Below the pieces are notes generated by a model, which ran no database searches, was not told the DNA's origin, and saw nothing but the letters and a program-made list of their open reading frames with translations. The translations under genes and the position numbers were made by a program. From NCBI RefSeq assembly GCF_017353255.1, contig NZ_JAFMYU010000004.1, forward strand, positions 307,376-371,375: DNA of 64,000 nucleotides, in the 5' to 3' direction. The DNA comes from Fibrella aquatilis. Its GTDB lineage: Bacteria > Bacteroidota > Bacteroidia > Cytophagales > Spirosomataceae. The number at the start of each line of letters is the position of its first letter. Positions within the stretch are counted from its first letter, which is position 1. This document shows, piece after piece, positions 17,426 through 26,790 of the stretch.

Positions 17426-19828
17426 GTGCTCAAAAACTATCTCAAAATCGCCTGGCGGAGCCTAATCCGTAACAAAGTTTACTCGGCCATCAACATTGGC
17501 GGACTAGCCGTGGGTATGGCCGTGGCTATGCTCATCGGGTTGTGGGTTTGGGATGAGCTGTCGTTTAATAAACATCACCAGAATTACGACCAGATTGCGC
17601 AGGTTAGGGAGCTTGGTATCTGGAAAGATGGAAGACACTATTCAAACACATCGCTGCCTTATCCGCTGGCGGCTGAATTGAAAAACAATTATCAACGCTT
17701 CTTTAAACACATTCTGATTGCCAACGACCCGTATGAGTACATCCTCACTACCGGCGAAATGAAGCTGACTCAAAAAGGTCAGTTTATTGAAGCGGGCGCG
17801 CCTGAAATGCTCACCTTAACGATGCTCAAAGGAACATGGGCCGGACTAGCAGACCCACACTCGATTTTGCTTTCTGCATCGGCAGCCACGGCCTTGTTTG
17901 GCAATGAAGACCCAATGGGCAAACCCGTCAACATCAACGCGGATATGGTAGCTAACGTGACGGGCGTTTATCTGGACTTACCCCAGAACTCGGAGTTTCA
18001 CCCGATAAAATTCTTTGCTCCGTTCGACTTGTGGACGTCGGCAAACCCTTGGGTCAAAGAGCAGCAGTGGAATAACTGGTTTCTTTCCATATATGCTCAG
18101 GTTCAGCCAAATACAAACTTCGATCAGATTTCCGCCATCATCAAAAATAGTGAGATCAACCAGATCAAAAACCTGGCAGACGGGCAGGAACAGGTAGCCC
18201 GGCAACCGCAAATAGCCCTGCTGCCGATGAGTCGCTGGCATCTGTACGGTAGTTATTATGTAGATGACAACGGGCCGGTACAACTGGTCTGGCTAATTGG
18301 TCTGATTGGCGCCTTCGTATTGCTGTTGGCGTGCATCAATTTTATGAATCTGAGCACGGCCCGGTCGGTGAAGCGGGCAAAAGAAGTAGGTATTCGTAAA
18401 GCCGTCGGTTCGTTGCGCGGGCAATTGGTGAGTCAATTTTTCAGTGAATCCTTTTTGGTTGTTTTACTGGCTTTTGTGTTGTCCTTGTTGCTGGTCGGTG
18501 GTTCGTTGCCGTGGTTTAATGACATTGCCGACAAACAACTCACTATCCCCTGGACGACCTCTCTCTTCTGGCTCACGTGCCTTCTGTTTGTACTGACAAC
18601 TGGGTTTGCAGCGGGCAGTTACCCGGCACTTTATCTCTCTTCGTTTCAACCAGTCAAGGTTCTCAAAGGAGTCGTCATACCGGGGCGTTTTGCGGCCGTT
18701 CCCCGAAAGCTTTTGATTGTGTTGCAGTTCACTGTTTCGGTAACGTTGGTCATTGGTACCCTTCTTGTTTACCGGCAGATTCAACACGCTAAAAACCGGC
18801 CAATTGGATATGACAAAGCAGGCCTGTTGATGGTCGAGAAGAAAACGGCTGATTTCAACGGCAAGCAAGAGCTACTCCGAAGTGAGTTGAAAAATACGGG
18901 CATGGTTGTCGAGGTAGCTGAATCGAGGAGTTCGCCGACTGGCATTACGATGTGGAACGGCGGTTTTTCACAAAAAGATACTGCTTTCGACTGTCCGAAT
19001 GGGTGCGGCACCCTGCCCGTTAGCCCCGAATATGGCCAAACGGTGGGCTGGCAATTTGTGGAGGGCCGGGACTTCAGTAAAACCCTGGCAACTGATTCAT
19101 CGGGGTTTATTATAAACGAATCATTTGCTAAACTGCTTGGGCTAAAAACACCCGTCGGTAGGCGGGTTACGTGGAGTCCGGGGCATCGCCCGCCAAAAAC
19201 ATACACCGTTTTGGGTGTTGTAAAAGACATGGTTGCTCTGTCGCCCTACACACCAACCATCCCAACTGTCTTCTTTTTAGAAGATAATTACAGTTGGATC
19301 AATATCCGGCTCAATCCGGCCGTCAGTGCCAGCGAAGCGTTACCCAAAATTGAAGCTGTCTTCAAAAAACTGATCCCGACGGCTCCCTTCGACTACAAAT
19401 TTGCTGACCAGGAATATGCCGCCAAATTCGCGGCAGAGGAACGTATTGGCACCCTCGCCCTGGTCTTCACTATCCTCGCCATTTTCATTTCCTGTCTGGG
19501 TGTATTCGGGCTGGCTTCATTCATGGCCGAGGCTCGCACCAAAGAAATCGGCGTGCGCAAAGTGCTGGGTGCCAGTGTGCTGAACCTGTGGGGATTGCTC
19601 TCCCAAGACTTCGTGGTGCTGGTCGGGATTGCGGTTGGAATCGACACGCCCATTGCCTACTACTTCTTGAATAGCTGGCTCCAGAAGTACGACTACCGCA
19701 CCGAACTGTCGTGGTGGATTTTTGCCGTGTCGGGCGCAGGCGCACTAGCCATCACGTTGTTAACAGTTTCCTTCCAAAGCATCAAGGCCGCCATGATGAA
19801 CCCCGTCAAGAGCCTGCGGAGTGAATAG
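17426..19828 (+). CDS. MacB/FtsX-type ABC permease 5
   Basis: The GTG at 17426 is chosen because translation from there reads MLKNYLKIAWRSL, aligned with every other family start. A GTG at 17405 would overlap the previous gene and add seven unrelated residues. The product has 800 residues. The first half is a tandem relative of permease 4. The C-terminal 90 residues deviate from the common sequence: after KEIGVRKVLGASV it reads LNLWGLLSQDFVVLVGIAVGIDTPIAYYFLNSWLQ and then YDYRTELSWWIF. This suggests it has escaped the homogenising seen in most copies. It is the last gene of the operon from promoter 1, facing a convergent Crp/Fnr gene 18 bases away with no obvious terminator between. Confidence 0.92.
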   Translation: MLKNYLKIAWRSLIRNKVYSAINIGGLAVGMAVAMLIGLWVWDELSFNKHHQNYDQIAQVRELGIWKDGRHYSNTSLPYPLAAELKNNYQRFFKHILIANDPYEYILTTGEMKLTQKGQFIEAGAPEMLTLTMLKGTWAGLADPHSILLSASAATALFGNEDPMGKPVNINADMVANVTGVYLDLPQNSEFHPIKFFAPFDLWTSANPWVKEQQWNNWFLSIYAQVQPNTNFDQISAIIKNSEINQIKNLADGQEQVARQPQIALLPMSRWHLYGSYYVDDNGPVQLVWLIGLIGAFVLLLACINFMNLSTARSVKRAKEVGIRKAVGSLRGQLVSQFFSESFLVVLLAFVLSLLLVGGSLPWFNDIADKQLTIPWTTSLFWLTCLLFVLTTGFAAGSYPALYLSSFQPVKVLKGVVIPGRFAAVPRKLLIVLQFTVSVTLVIGTLLVYRQIQHAKNRPIGYDKAGLLMVEKKTADFNGKQELLRSELKNTGMVVEVAESRSSPTGITMWNGGFSQKDTAFDCPNGCGTLPVSPEYGQTVGWQFVEGRDFSKTLATDSSGFIINESFAKLLGLKTPVGRRVTWSPGHRPPKTYTVLGVVKDMVALSPYTPTIPTVFFLEDNYSWINIRLNPAVSASEALPKIEAVFKKLIPTAPFDYKFADQEYAAKFAAEERIGTLALVFTILAIFISCLGVFGLASFMAEARTKEIGVRKVLGASVLNLWGLLSQDFVVLVGIAVGIDTPIAYYFLNSWLQKYDYRTELSWWIFAVSGAGALAITLLTVSFQSIKAAMMNPVKSLRSE

Positions 19829-19846
19829 CACCACGACAAACTTTTG

Positions 19847-20416
19847 TTACCGTCGTTTGGCCCGAACCATGCTGATCGCCTGCGCGGTCATGCCCAGAAA
19901 GGAGGCGATGTGGGTGAGTGAAACGCGCTGAAACAGTTCAGGGCGGGTGCGTTGCAGGGTGTCGTAGCGCTGCTCTGTGCTGTGAAAACGCAGCGAAAAA
20001 CTGTGGTCGCGGAGTTGGATGGCGTATCGCTCAATAAGCAGGCGCCCAACCCGGTCAATAGCCGCAAACTGGTCATACAGTCCCTGAAGGCGATCATAGT
20101 GCACGGCGTAGAGTTCAGTGTCTTCCAGGCAACGAATAGAGTCGGCACTGGGGGTGCGCTGAATGAAGCTGCTGAGCGCCACCACCATTTCGCCGTCCAG
20201 CCCCAGAAAGAGTGTGCAGTCGGTGGCCTCAACGGTGGTGTAGACCCGGAGCACGCCTGTCTGGATGAAATACAGGTGATTGGCTACATCACCGGCTTGT
20301 AGCAGGTAGTCGCCCCGGCGGTAGGTCTGCCGCACAAACGCGCTGCTTATGGCTGCCTGAGCTTCGTCGGTCAGCGGTACAAACCGGGAAAAATAAGTGA
20401 GCAGGTTCTGGGGCAT
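19847..20416 (-). CDS. Crp/Fnr-family transcriptional regulator
   Basis: The protein has 189 residues. The N-terminal cyclic-nucleotide-binding-like domain (about 20-130) reads YRRGDYLLQAGDVANHLYFIQTGVLRVY, typical of the Bacteroidota Crp/Fnr group. The C-terminal HTH shows RVSLTHIASFLGMTAQAISMVRAKRR, with the recognition helix truncated close to the end; the usual few extra residues after this helix are missing. No cysteines of an iron-sulfur Fnr are seen. It is transcribed divergently from the sterol-desaturase gene, with an 11-base palindrome between the two. Regulation of that gene and of itself is the natural reading. Confidence 0.9.
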   Translation of the reverse strand: MPQNLLTYFSRFVPLTDEAQAAISSAFVRQTYRRGDYLLQAGDVANHLYFIQTGVLRVYTTVEATDCTLFLGLDGEMVVALSSFIQRTPSADSIRCLEDTELYAVHYDRLQGLYDQFAAIDRVGRLLIERYAIQLRDHSFSLRFHSTEQRYDTLQRTRPELFQRVSLTHIASFLGMTAQAISMVRAKRR

Positions 20417-20455
20417 TCGATCTTCAAAAAGTTGAAGGAAAATTAACCCATTCCG

Positions 20456-20485
20456 GGCTATTCTTGTACTCGATCAAGAATAGCC
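20456..20485. promoter_or_regulatory. Palindromic operator between divergent genes
   Basis: Perfect 11-base arms, GGCTATTCTTG at 20456-20466 and its complement at 20475-20485, surround an 8-base centre. The right arm ends 3 bases before the ATG of the desaturase gene, and the element lies about 40 bases upstream of the Crp/Fnr start. It is the likely binding site of that regulator. Confidence 0.65.
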
Positions 20486-20488
20486 ACT

Positions 20489-21445
20489 ATGAAGACACCT
20501 CACGAGCTATTGACTTTTCTGGCCGACATGGCCCACGACGGTAGCATCTTCTTCCGGTTGGTGCTGCCCCTGTACGTGGGCATGATCATCCTCGAATTTG
20601 GCATGACCGCCTGGCGAATGCGGCAGAAGCCAGGTGCCTACCGATGGAGCCACCGCGACGGTTGGACCAACGTGGCTGTGTCATCTATGAACATGACCTA
20701 CGACGTGGTCATTGGCATTCTGCTGCCGTTTGGCCTCTATTACCTGCTCTACACGCAGTACCGGGTGTTTACCCTGCCTTCCAGCGTATGGGGCTGGGTG
20801 GCGGCCTTCCTGATCCATGACCTGATCTATTATGTCGACCACCGGATTTCGCACCGTACGGGCCTATTTTGGGCGTTTCATTCCGTGCACCATTCCTCGC
20901 AGGAGTATAACGTTACGGTAGCCGCACGGGGCTTTTTTCTGAATGGCACCCTGACCATGCCGCTGTATTACCTGATGCCCATCCTGGGTATGTCGCCATT
21001 CATGATTCTGGTGGTGAACGTGGTGGCGAGCCTGTTTGGCATTTTCAACCATACCCGGCTGGTCAAGCACATGGGCTGGCTGGAATACGTGCTCTGTACG
21101 CCGTCTAACCACCGCGTTCACCACGGCACCGACGCCAAATACCTGGATCGTAACTACGGACAGGTGTTTATCATCTGGGATTATCTGTTTGGCAGCTACC
21201 AACGGGAGGAAGAAGAACCTACCTACGGCCTTACCACCCAGTTGCAGACCAACAACCCCTTTGCCATTCAGTGGGCCGGCATTCGCTGGTTATGGCAGCA
21301 GATGAAAGCGGCCAACCGCCTGTCTGACAAACTGCGCTATCTCTGGATGCCTCCCGGCTGGCGACATGATGGCCCCGGCCAAACCGCCGAAGAAATCCGC
21401 GCCCGCACTACTCAGCCGCAGAATGTGGTGCTCACCACGCCCTGA
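20489..21445 (+). CDS. Sterol desaturase/fatty acid hydroxylase family membrane enzyme
   Basis: The protein has 318 residues with four or more membrane helices in the first 190. The di-iron histidine clusters of the family are present: HDLIYYVDHRISH (HX3-4H type) near residue 110, HSVHHSS near 130, and HTR then NHRVHHG near residues 190-215. These enzymes use a di-iron centre and oxygen to hydroxylate or desaturate lipids such as fatty acids, sterols or carotenoids in the membrane. The substrate is not evident. The C-terminal tail beyond 260 is soluble and basic. It is divergent from the Crp/Fnr gene, and the palindrome just before its start codon suggests control by that regulator. Confidence 0.9.
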   Translation: MKTPHELLTFLADMAHDGSIFFRLVLPLYVGMIILEFGMTAWRMRQKPGAYRWSHRDGWTNVAVSSMNMTYDVVIGILLPFGLYYLLYTQYRVFTLPSSVWGWVAAFLIHDLIYYVDHRISHRTGLFWAFHSVHHSSQEYNVTVAARGFFLNGTLTMPLYYLMPILGMSPFMILVVNVVASLFGIFNHTRLVKHMGWLEYVLCTPSNHRVHHGTDAKYLDRNYGQVFIIWDYLFGSYQREEEEPTYGLTTQLQTNNPFAIQWAGIRWLWQQMKAANRLSDKLRYLWMPPGWRHDGPGQTAEEIRARTTQPQNVVLTTP

Positions 21446-21638
21446 CCGTCTATTTTCTTAGAAAACGATCCGACAATTAGCTAAATAGCTTGCGCGCAAT
21501 TAGTTGCCTAAGCCCCTGGGGTACCCTGATAAGCCTCATGATTTTTGACCTCAACAGTGATGTAATCGGAATGGAGCACAACTAGCCAACGAGTTAACGC
21601 CGGACAACTACTCCTACTTTGGTCGCCCCCTTGTCTTC

Positions 21639-21677
21639 CGTACCATTTCGGACGGTCACTTGTCCGGAACTGGACAA
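21639..21677 (+). promoter_or_regulatory. Paired activator sites (UAS) of permease promoter 2
   Basis: TGTCCG-N4-TGGACA at 21661-21676, extended by one more pair on each side, has its centre 63 bases before the -24 GG. A weak second copy ending in CGGACG lies at 21639-21654, centred 22 bases further out. Apart from this control region, the 340 bases between the desaturase gene and permease 6 hold nothing recognisable. Confidence 0.7.
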
Positions 21678-21690
21678 TGCTTTTTTTGCG

Positions 21691-21721
21691 AAAGCTCGTT
21701 TCTGATTCAAAAACGAGCTTT
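21691..21721 (+). terminator. Hairpin between UAS and promoter 2
   Basis: Arms AAAGCTCGTT (21691-21700) and its complement (21712-21721) are followed by TTTGC and TTTTT. The loop TCTGATTCAA matches that of the hairpin at 6.5 kb, although the arms are different in sequence. Confidence 0.65.
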
Positions 21722-21728
21722 TTGCTTT

Positions 21729-21745
21729 TTGGCACCTACCTTGTA
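21729..21745 (+). promoter_or_regulatory. Sigma-54 (-24/-12) promoter 2
   Basis: TTGGCACCTACCTTGTA is close to the consensus TGGCAC-N5-TTGCA, with correct GG-to-TTG spacing. Transcription should start near 21755, about 33 bases before permease 6. Confidence 0.78.
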
Positions 21746-21787
21746 TAACATAGTACCAACCAGCAATGGTGTCAAACTCAACCGGTC

Positions 21788-24214
21788 ATGTTTAGAAACT
21801 ACCTCAAAATCGCCTGGCGGAACCTGGTCCGTAACAAAGCCTTTTCGGCTATCAACATTGTTGGGCTGGCAGTCGGCCTGGCTACCTGTTTACTCATCGG
21901 CCTGTTTGTACTGGACGAGTTGAGTTATGACCGCTTCAATGAAAAGGCCGACCGAATTGTTCGGGTGTGGTTTGAGGGCAAGATACAAGGCAACTCAGTG
22001 AACGAGGCTCACGTGATGCCGCCCGTGGCCGCCACCCTCCGCGCCAACTACCCCGACGTACAGGAGGCTACGCGGCTCCGGCGCATGGGAACGCCCGACA
22101 TCACCTACGGCCAAAAGACGTTTCGCAACAACGACGTGGCCTTTGTCGATGCTAATTTTTTCCACGTGTTTACCCTGCCCCTGCTGAAAGGCGATCCCAA
22201 AACCGCTCTCACGCAGCCCAATACGGTCATTGTGACCCAGGCCTTCGCCCAGACTTACTTTGGCAACGCCGACCCAATGGGTAAAGTCATTACGCTCAAA
22301 ACAGACAACAAGCCTTATACCGTTACGGGCCTTATTGACCGGGTGCCGTCAAATGCCCACTTCCATTTCGATGTGTTTGCCTCGCTGGCTTCGCTCCCCG
22401 ACGCCAGCGCGCCCGACTGGATGCGCTCGGAGTATTTTACGTACCTGGTCTTGCCCGACGGCTACGACTACCGGCAATTAGAAGCCAAGCTGCCGCAGGT
22501 GGTGGAGAAGTACATCAGCCCGCAGCTACAGCAGGCTATGGGCATGACAATCAGTCAGTTTCGACAAAAAGGCAACAACCTCAGCCTACACCTGCAACCC
22601 CTCACCGACATTCATCTGCACGGTGATTTTACAGGCGATCTTTCGCCCGTTGGCGACATCCGCTACGTGTACTTGTTTGGGGCCATTGCCCTGTTCATGC
22701 TGCTCATTGCCTGCATCAATTTCATGAACCTGAGCACCGCCACGGCCACCAAACGGGCGCGGGAAGTGGGCGTTCGGAAAGTGATGGGGTCGTCGAAATG
22801 GGGACTGGTGGGGCAGTTTATGGGTGAGTCGGTCCTGCTGACGGTGGTGTCGCTGCTGCTGGCGGTGGGGCTGGTGTGGGCTACGCTGCCTTTTTTCGGG
22901 CGGTTGGCAGGGAAAACGCTGTCGCTCAATTTTCTGGCAACGCCCTGGCTCCTGCTGGTAGTGATCGGTTTTGGCGGGCTGGTCAGTTTGCTGGCGGGGT
23001 TATACCCCTCGGTGGTGCTGGCCTCGTTTAAACCCGTAGCGGTGCTAAAAGGCGCGGGCAATCTGGCGGGTACCAAACGGGGGGTGGGCCTGCGGGGTGG
23101 GCTGGTGGTGTTTCAGTTTCTGGTCTCTATCATCCTCATGGTCGGGGCCACGGTGGTGTACCGGCAGTTACAATTTATTCAGGACAAAAAGCTGGGCTAC
23201 GATAAAGAGCAGGTCATTGTGTTGCCCGAAACGGGCTATCTGGGTCAGCAGGAGGCTTTTTTCCGCGATCAGTTGCGTCAGGACTCCCGTATTGCCCACG
23301 TCAGCGCGTCGGGGTATTTGCCCGCCGGTCCATCCAACAACAACAACTTTGTGGTCTATCCCGACGGCAAATCCACGCAGGTTGTCATGACCCTCCGCTA
23401 CGACGTCGACGACCAATACCTGCCCGCAATGGGGATGCAGCTGGTGGCGGGGCGCAACTTCTCGCCTGCGTTCGCCACCGATTCGTCGGGGGCAATTCTG
23501 AATCAGACGGCAGCGCAGGCACTGGGTCTGGGCCGCAATCCGCTGGGGCACACGATTTCGCAGAATGACAATCGGGGCGGTGTACGCACCTACCGGGTCA
23601 TCGGCGTGGTGCGCGACTTTCATTTCCGGTCGTTGCGCGAACGCATTTCGCCACTGGTAATGGTGCTCGACAAAAGCCCCGGTACACTGATTGTGAAAGC
23701 CAGAGCCACCGACGTGGCCAGCCTGCTTGCCACCATGCAACAGCAGTGGGCCGCCCTGATGCCCGACCGACCGTTTGCCTACTCGTTTCTAAACGAACGG
23801 TATCAGGAAACCTACGTGGCCGAACGCCGCACGGGGCAGATTCTGGGCTTCTTTGCCGGGTTAACCATCTTCGTGGCCTGCCTGGGTCTGTTTGGCCTGG
23901 CTACCTTCACCGCCGAGCAGCGCACGAAGGAGATTGGCGTACGCAAAGTGCTGGGAGCCAGCGTACTGAGCGTAGTAGCACTCCTGTCTAAAGACTTCCT
24001 AAAACTGGTCCTGGTTGCTATAGTCATTGCTTCGCCGCTGGCCTGGTACGCCATGACCTGGTGGTTACAGGACTTTGCTTATCGTATCAACATCGAGTGG
24101 TGGGTATTTACCCTGGCGGGGCTGCTGGCCGTGGGCATTGCCCTGCTCACGGTGAGTTTCCAGAGCGTGAAAGCGGCCCTGATGAATCCGGTGAAATCGT
24201 TGCGGAGTGAGTGA
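21788..24214 (+). CDS. MacB/FtsX-type ABC permease 6
   Basis: The protein has 808 residues. It is the duplicate partner of permease 3, with shared wording across both periplasmic domains, for example TDIHLHGDF and YDKEQVIVLPETGYLGQ compared with YDKEQVLVLERTGVLGQ. Coupling motifs are AREVGVRKVMGS and KEIGVRKVLGAS (about 714). As the first gene after promoter 2 it leads an operon with permeases 7 and 8, with 15 bases to the next gene. Base composition is more GC-rich than in permease 3, so the pair has drifted at silent positions. Confidence 0.93.
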   Translation: MFRNYLKIAWRNLVRNKAFSAINIVGLAVGLATCLLIGLFVLDELSYDRFNEKADRIVRVWFEGKIQGNSVNEAHVMPPVAATLRANYPDVQEATRLRRMGTPDITYGQKTFRNNDVAFVDANFFHVFTLPLLKGDPKTALTQPNTVIVTQAFAQTYFGNADPMGKVITLKTDNKPYTVTGLIDRVPSNAHFHFDVFASLASLPDASAPDWMRSEYFTYLVLPDGYDYRQLEAKLPQVVEKYISPQLQQAMGMTISQFRQKGNNLSLHLQPLTDIHLHGDFTGDLSPVGDIRYVYLFGAIALFMLLIACINFMNLSTATATKRAREVGVRKVMGSSKWGLVGQFMGESVLLTVVSLLLAVGLVWATLPFFGRLAGKTLSLNFLATPWLLLVVIGFGGLVSLLAGLYPSVVLASFKPVAVLKGAGNLAGTKRGVGLRGGLVVFQFLVSIILMVGATVVYRQLQFIQDKKLGYDKEQVIVLPETGYLGQQEAFFRDQLRQDSRIAHVSASGYLPAGPSNNNNFVVYPDGKSTQVVMTLRYDVDDQYLPAMGMQLVAGRNFSPAFATDSSGAILNQTAAQALGLGRNPLGHTISQNDNRGGVRTYRVIGVVRDFHFRSLRERISPLVMVLDKSPGTLIVKARATDVASLLATMQQQWAALMPDRPFAYSFLNERYQETYVAERRTGQILGFFAGLTIFVACLGLFGLATFTAEQRTKEIGVRKVLGASVLSVVALLSKDFLKLVLVAIVIASPLAWYAMTWWLQDFAYRINIEWWVFTLAGLLAVGIALLTVSFQSVKAALMNPVKSLRSE

Positions 24215-24229
24215 AGATACCCTATTATC

Positions 24230-26632
24230 ATGATCAACAAACTGACAATTGCCTGGCGCGGCTACCTGCGCGACCCGGCCTTCACGGGCCTAAACCTGCT
24301 AAGCCTGACCATTGGGTTGTTTGTGGCTTACACCGCCATCAGCTACATCCGGTTTGAACTGAGTTACGATGCGTTCCACCAACAAGCCAGTTCGATTTAT
24401 CGGCTCATTCGCACCTATCGGTCACAGGACTACAGCGTGGTTGGCTTTTCGCGGTGGGACGGAGCCACCGATAAAGAACAGGCACAACAACTCGACGCGC
24501 TCAGAAAGGCCACCGGAGTTGTAGACGCCGCCCAGTTTATCGTATCTAATGTACCCGCGTTTTTGGAAGCCAACGGTCGGCGAATTCAGGCAACCAACCT
24601 CTTAACCACCAATACGCCGGGGGCATTTTGCTCACTATTTACCTGGACATTGCAACAGGGAGCTTTTCAGGATTTTACCGACGGCACCAACAAGGCCATC
24701 CTGACGGCCCGTACGGCCCACAACCTGTTTGGCGATGACCTGACCAATGCCGTGCAGAAACGGCTGAAAATTGGCCCTGATTATTATACAGTTGCGGCCG
24801 TCATCGACGATGTCCCGGTAAATTCGCACGTCGATTTTACGGTGGCCCTGAGTAAGTCACGCCTGCCCTACTGGGGGAGCCGGGTATATATTCGGGTCGA
24901 AGAAAACGCTGATTCTAGAACGGTTACGGCCAACATCAACGCGGCCATAGCCTCGTTCAACCCAAAACTGGCTGCTGACCCACTCTACAAGCAACATTAT
25001 TTGCAACGCCTAACTGACATTCACTCAACACCGGGCATTCTCTACGATTTAAAACCACCGGGCAACCGGCTTTACCTAATCCTGGTTGGGTGTTTTGCGG
25101 TATTCATTTGCCTCATCACGCTGTTCAACTACGCTAACCTCTCGCTGGCGATTAAGTCGAAACAAAGTAAATCAATCGGGATGCGGAAGGCGTTGGGTGC
25201 ATTGACCTCGTCTATTGTGGTTCAATTTATGGTAGAGGGGGTACTGTTGGCGCTGCTGGGGTTGCCGTTGGTGGCCGGGCTAATGGCCGTTTGCCTGCCC
25301 TTGTTCAACCACCTCATGGGCGTGGCCATTCCAACTACCCTGCTTGCCAACCCGCAAACGCTGCTCATACTAGTGTCGCTGGCGGTGGTATTGGGCGCGT
25401 TGTCGAGTAGTCTGACGGCGGTTAATCTGGCCTGGCGAAACATCCTAACCCTGTTTAAAGATAACCTCCGGGGTAAGCAACATGGGCGTTTTCCAGTTCG
25501 TAATTACCTGATCGTTAGCCAGTTTGTACTACTTATTGGCATTACGGCCGTGTCGTATTTCATCACGAAGCAAATTAACTTTGTAGAACATAAAGACCTC
25601 GGTTTCCGGCAGGAGGGCATCCTGTATGCCTACTCATCGCCCGAAAAGCAGACCCTGTTCCAGCAACAACTCCGGCAACTGCCCGGCATTAAAGCAGTGG
25701 GTAATGGTTCTTCATTTGGTATTGAACCATTTAACCAGTTGACCTACAAATTGCAGGGGTCGGATGTGGTGTTCGATGATGCACGGCAACTGTACCTCGA
25801 CCCAAGCGCGCTGACCGCCTACGGCCTCAAAACCACCCTGAGCAAAACCGGCAAGCTACCCGAACCATTCACGCTGATCAACCGAACGGCGGCTGAAAAA
25901 CTCGCGGCCAACCAGCACCTGCCAGTCGATGCTCTGATTGGTAAAGTCATTATCACCGAACCGGAATACGTGGATGAGAATCGGCGGGCAGGTTTTCCGT
26001 TTACCGTGGCGGGCATTTTCGAGGATATCAACGTGTTTTCGCTGCATCAGCAGGTGGAGCCGTACTTTATTACGGTCTCCGGCAGCCTGCGTATGGACGG
26101 CCGCACTATTATCTACTACGACCCCAATACAACCGCCAAAACGCTGGCGGGTATCCAGGCGGTATATGCCCGTTTGAACGAGCAAAGTCCACTGGAGATC
26201 GATTATTTATCGGAGCAGGTTGCGGCCCTCTACGCACAGGATCGCCAAACGGCCAGCCTCTTGGTCTGGTTCAACCTCATTGCTGTTCTGCTGGCGGCCA
26301 TCGGTATTGTGGGCATCACCGTTTTCCTGACCATGGCCCGCACCAAAGAAATTGGCATACGCCGGGTGCTGGGGGCCTCGCCACTGTCAATCATGCTGTC
26401 GGCTACGCGAGAATACACGTATCTGATCGGCATTGCTTGGCTCATTAGCTGGCCCATTGCCGCCTATGTAATCAATAAATGGCTAGCTAGCTTCGCCTAT
26501 CACATTGATATACAACAGGTTGCTATTATAACCATTGGCCTGCTCACTTTTGGGTTTGCCGCCGCCATCGTGGCCCTGATTGCTTACCGGGCCGCGTTGA
26601 TGAACCCCGTGAAGAGCCTGCGGAGTGAGTGA
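24230..26632 (+). CDS. MacB/FtsX-type ABC permease 7 (divergent)
   Basis: The protein has 800 residues. It is the most divergent copy of the array. The N-terminus reads NKLTIAWRGYLRDPAFTGLNLLSLTIGLF, the first coupling motif SKSIGMRKALGA, and the second KEIGIRRVLGASPLSIMLSATREYTYLIG (from about 706). The last helices (IDIQQVAIITIGLLTFGFAAAIVALIAY) bear no similarity to the common tail until the final AALMNPVKSLRSE, which is identical. That only the last 13 residues are conserved suggests either strong selection on this tail or conversion of the extreme 3' end. A long TGTACAAT-type inverted repeat follows the stop codon. Confidence 0.92.
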   Translation: MINKLTIAWRGYLRDPAFTGLNLLSLTIGLFVAYTAISYIRFELSYDAFHQQASSIYRLIRTYRSQDYSVVGFSRWDGATDKEQAQQLDALRKATGVVDAAQFIVSNVPAFLEANGRRIQATNLLTTNTPGAFCSLFTWTLQQGAFQDFTDGTNKAILTARTAHNLFGDDLTNAVQKRLKIGPDYYTVAAVIDDVPVNSHVDFTVALSKSRLPYWGSRVYIRVEENADSRTVTANINAAIASFNPKLAADPLYKQHYLQRLTDIHSTPGILYDLKPPGNRLYLILVGCFAVFICLITLFNYANLSLAIKSKQSKSIGMRKALGALTSSIVVQFMVEGVLLALLGLPLVAGLMAVCLPLFNHLMGVAIPTTLLANPQTLLILVSLAVVLGALSSSLTAVNLAWRNILTLFKDNLRGKQHGRFPVRNYLIVSQFVLLIGITAVSYFITKQINFVEHKDLGFRQEGILYAYSSPEKQTLFQQQLRQLPGIKAVGNGSSFGIEPFNQLTYKLQGSDVVFDDARQLYLDPSALTAYGLKTTLSKTGKLPEPFTLINRTAAEKLAANQHLPVDALIGKVIITEPEYVDENRRAGFPFTVAGIFEDINVFSLHQQVEPYFITVSGSLRMDGRTIIYYDPNTTAKTLAGIQAVYARLNEQSPLEIDYLSEQVAALYAQDRQTASLLVWFNLIAVLLAAIGIVGITVFLTMARTKEIGIRRVLGASPLSIMLSATREYTYLIGIAWLISWPIAAYVINKWLASFAYHIDIQQVAIITIGLLTFGFAAAIVALIAYRAALMNPVKSLRSE

Positions 26633-26639
26633 AGGAAGG

Positions 26640-26782
26640 GAATGTACAATGTACAATGTATAATGAACAATCGGTCCGCCGATGCGGTACAATGGCTTTT
26701 TCGCCAAATAAAACACTGATAATCAATTCATTGTACCGCATCGGCGGACCAATTGTACATTGTTCATTATACATTGTACATT
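26640..26782. repeat. TGTACAAT-type inverted repeat, copy 1
   Basis: Inner arms 26673-26694 and 26729-26750 are perfectly complementary (22 bases) around a 34-base loop. Outer arms are made of TGTACAATG-like words that pair in shifted register, as expected after slippage between the short repeats. It fills the gap between two permease genes, and an open frame from it into the next gene is accidental. A related copy lies at 31.8 kb. Confidence 0.88.
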
Positions 26783-26790
26783 CCTTTCAT

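Noticed and set aside
26629..26790. N-terminal extension of permease 8 by an in-frame start upstream
   Set aside because: The extension would translate the TGTACAAT inverted repeat; the family alignment starts at ATG 26791.
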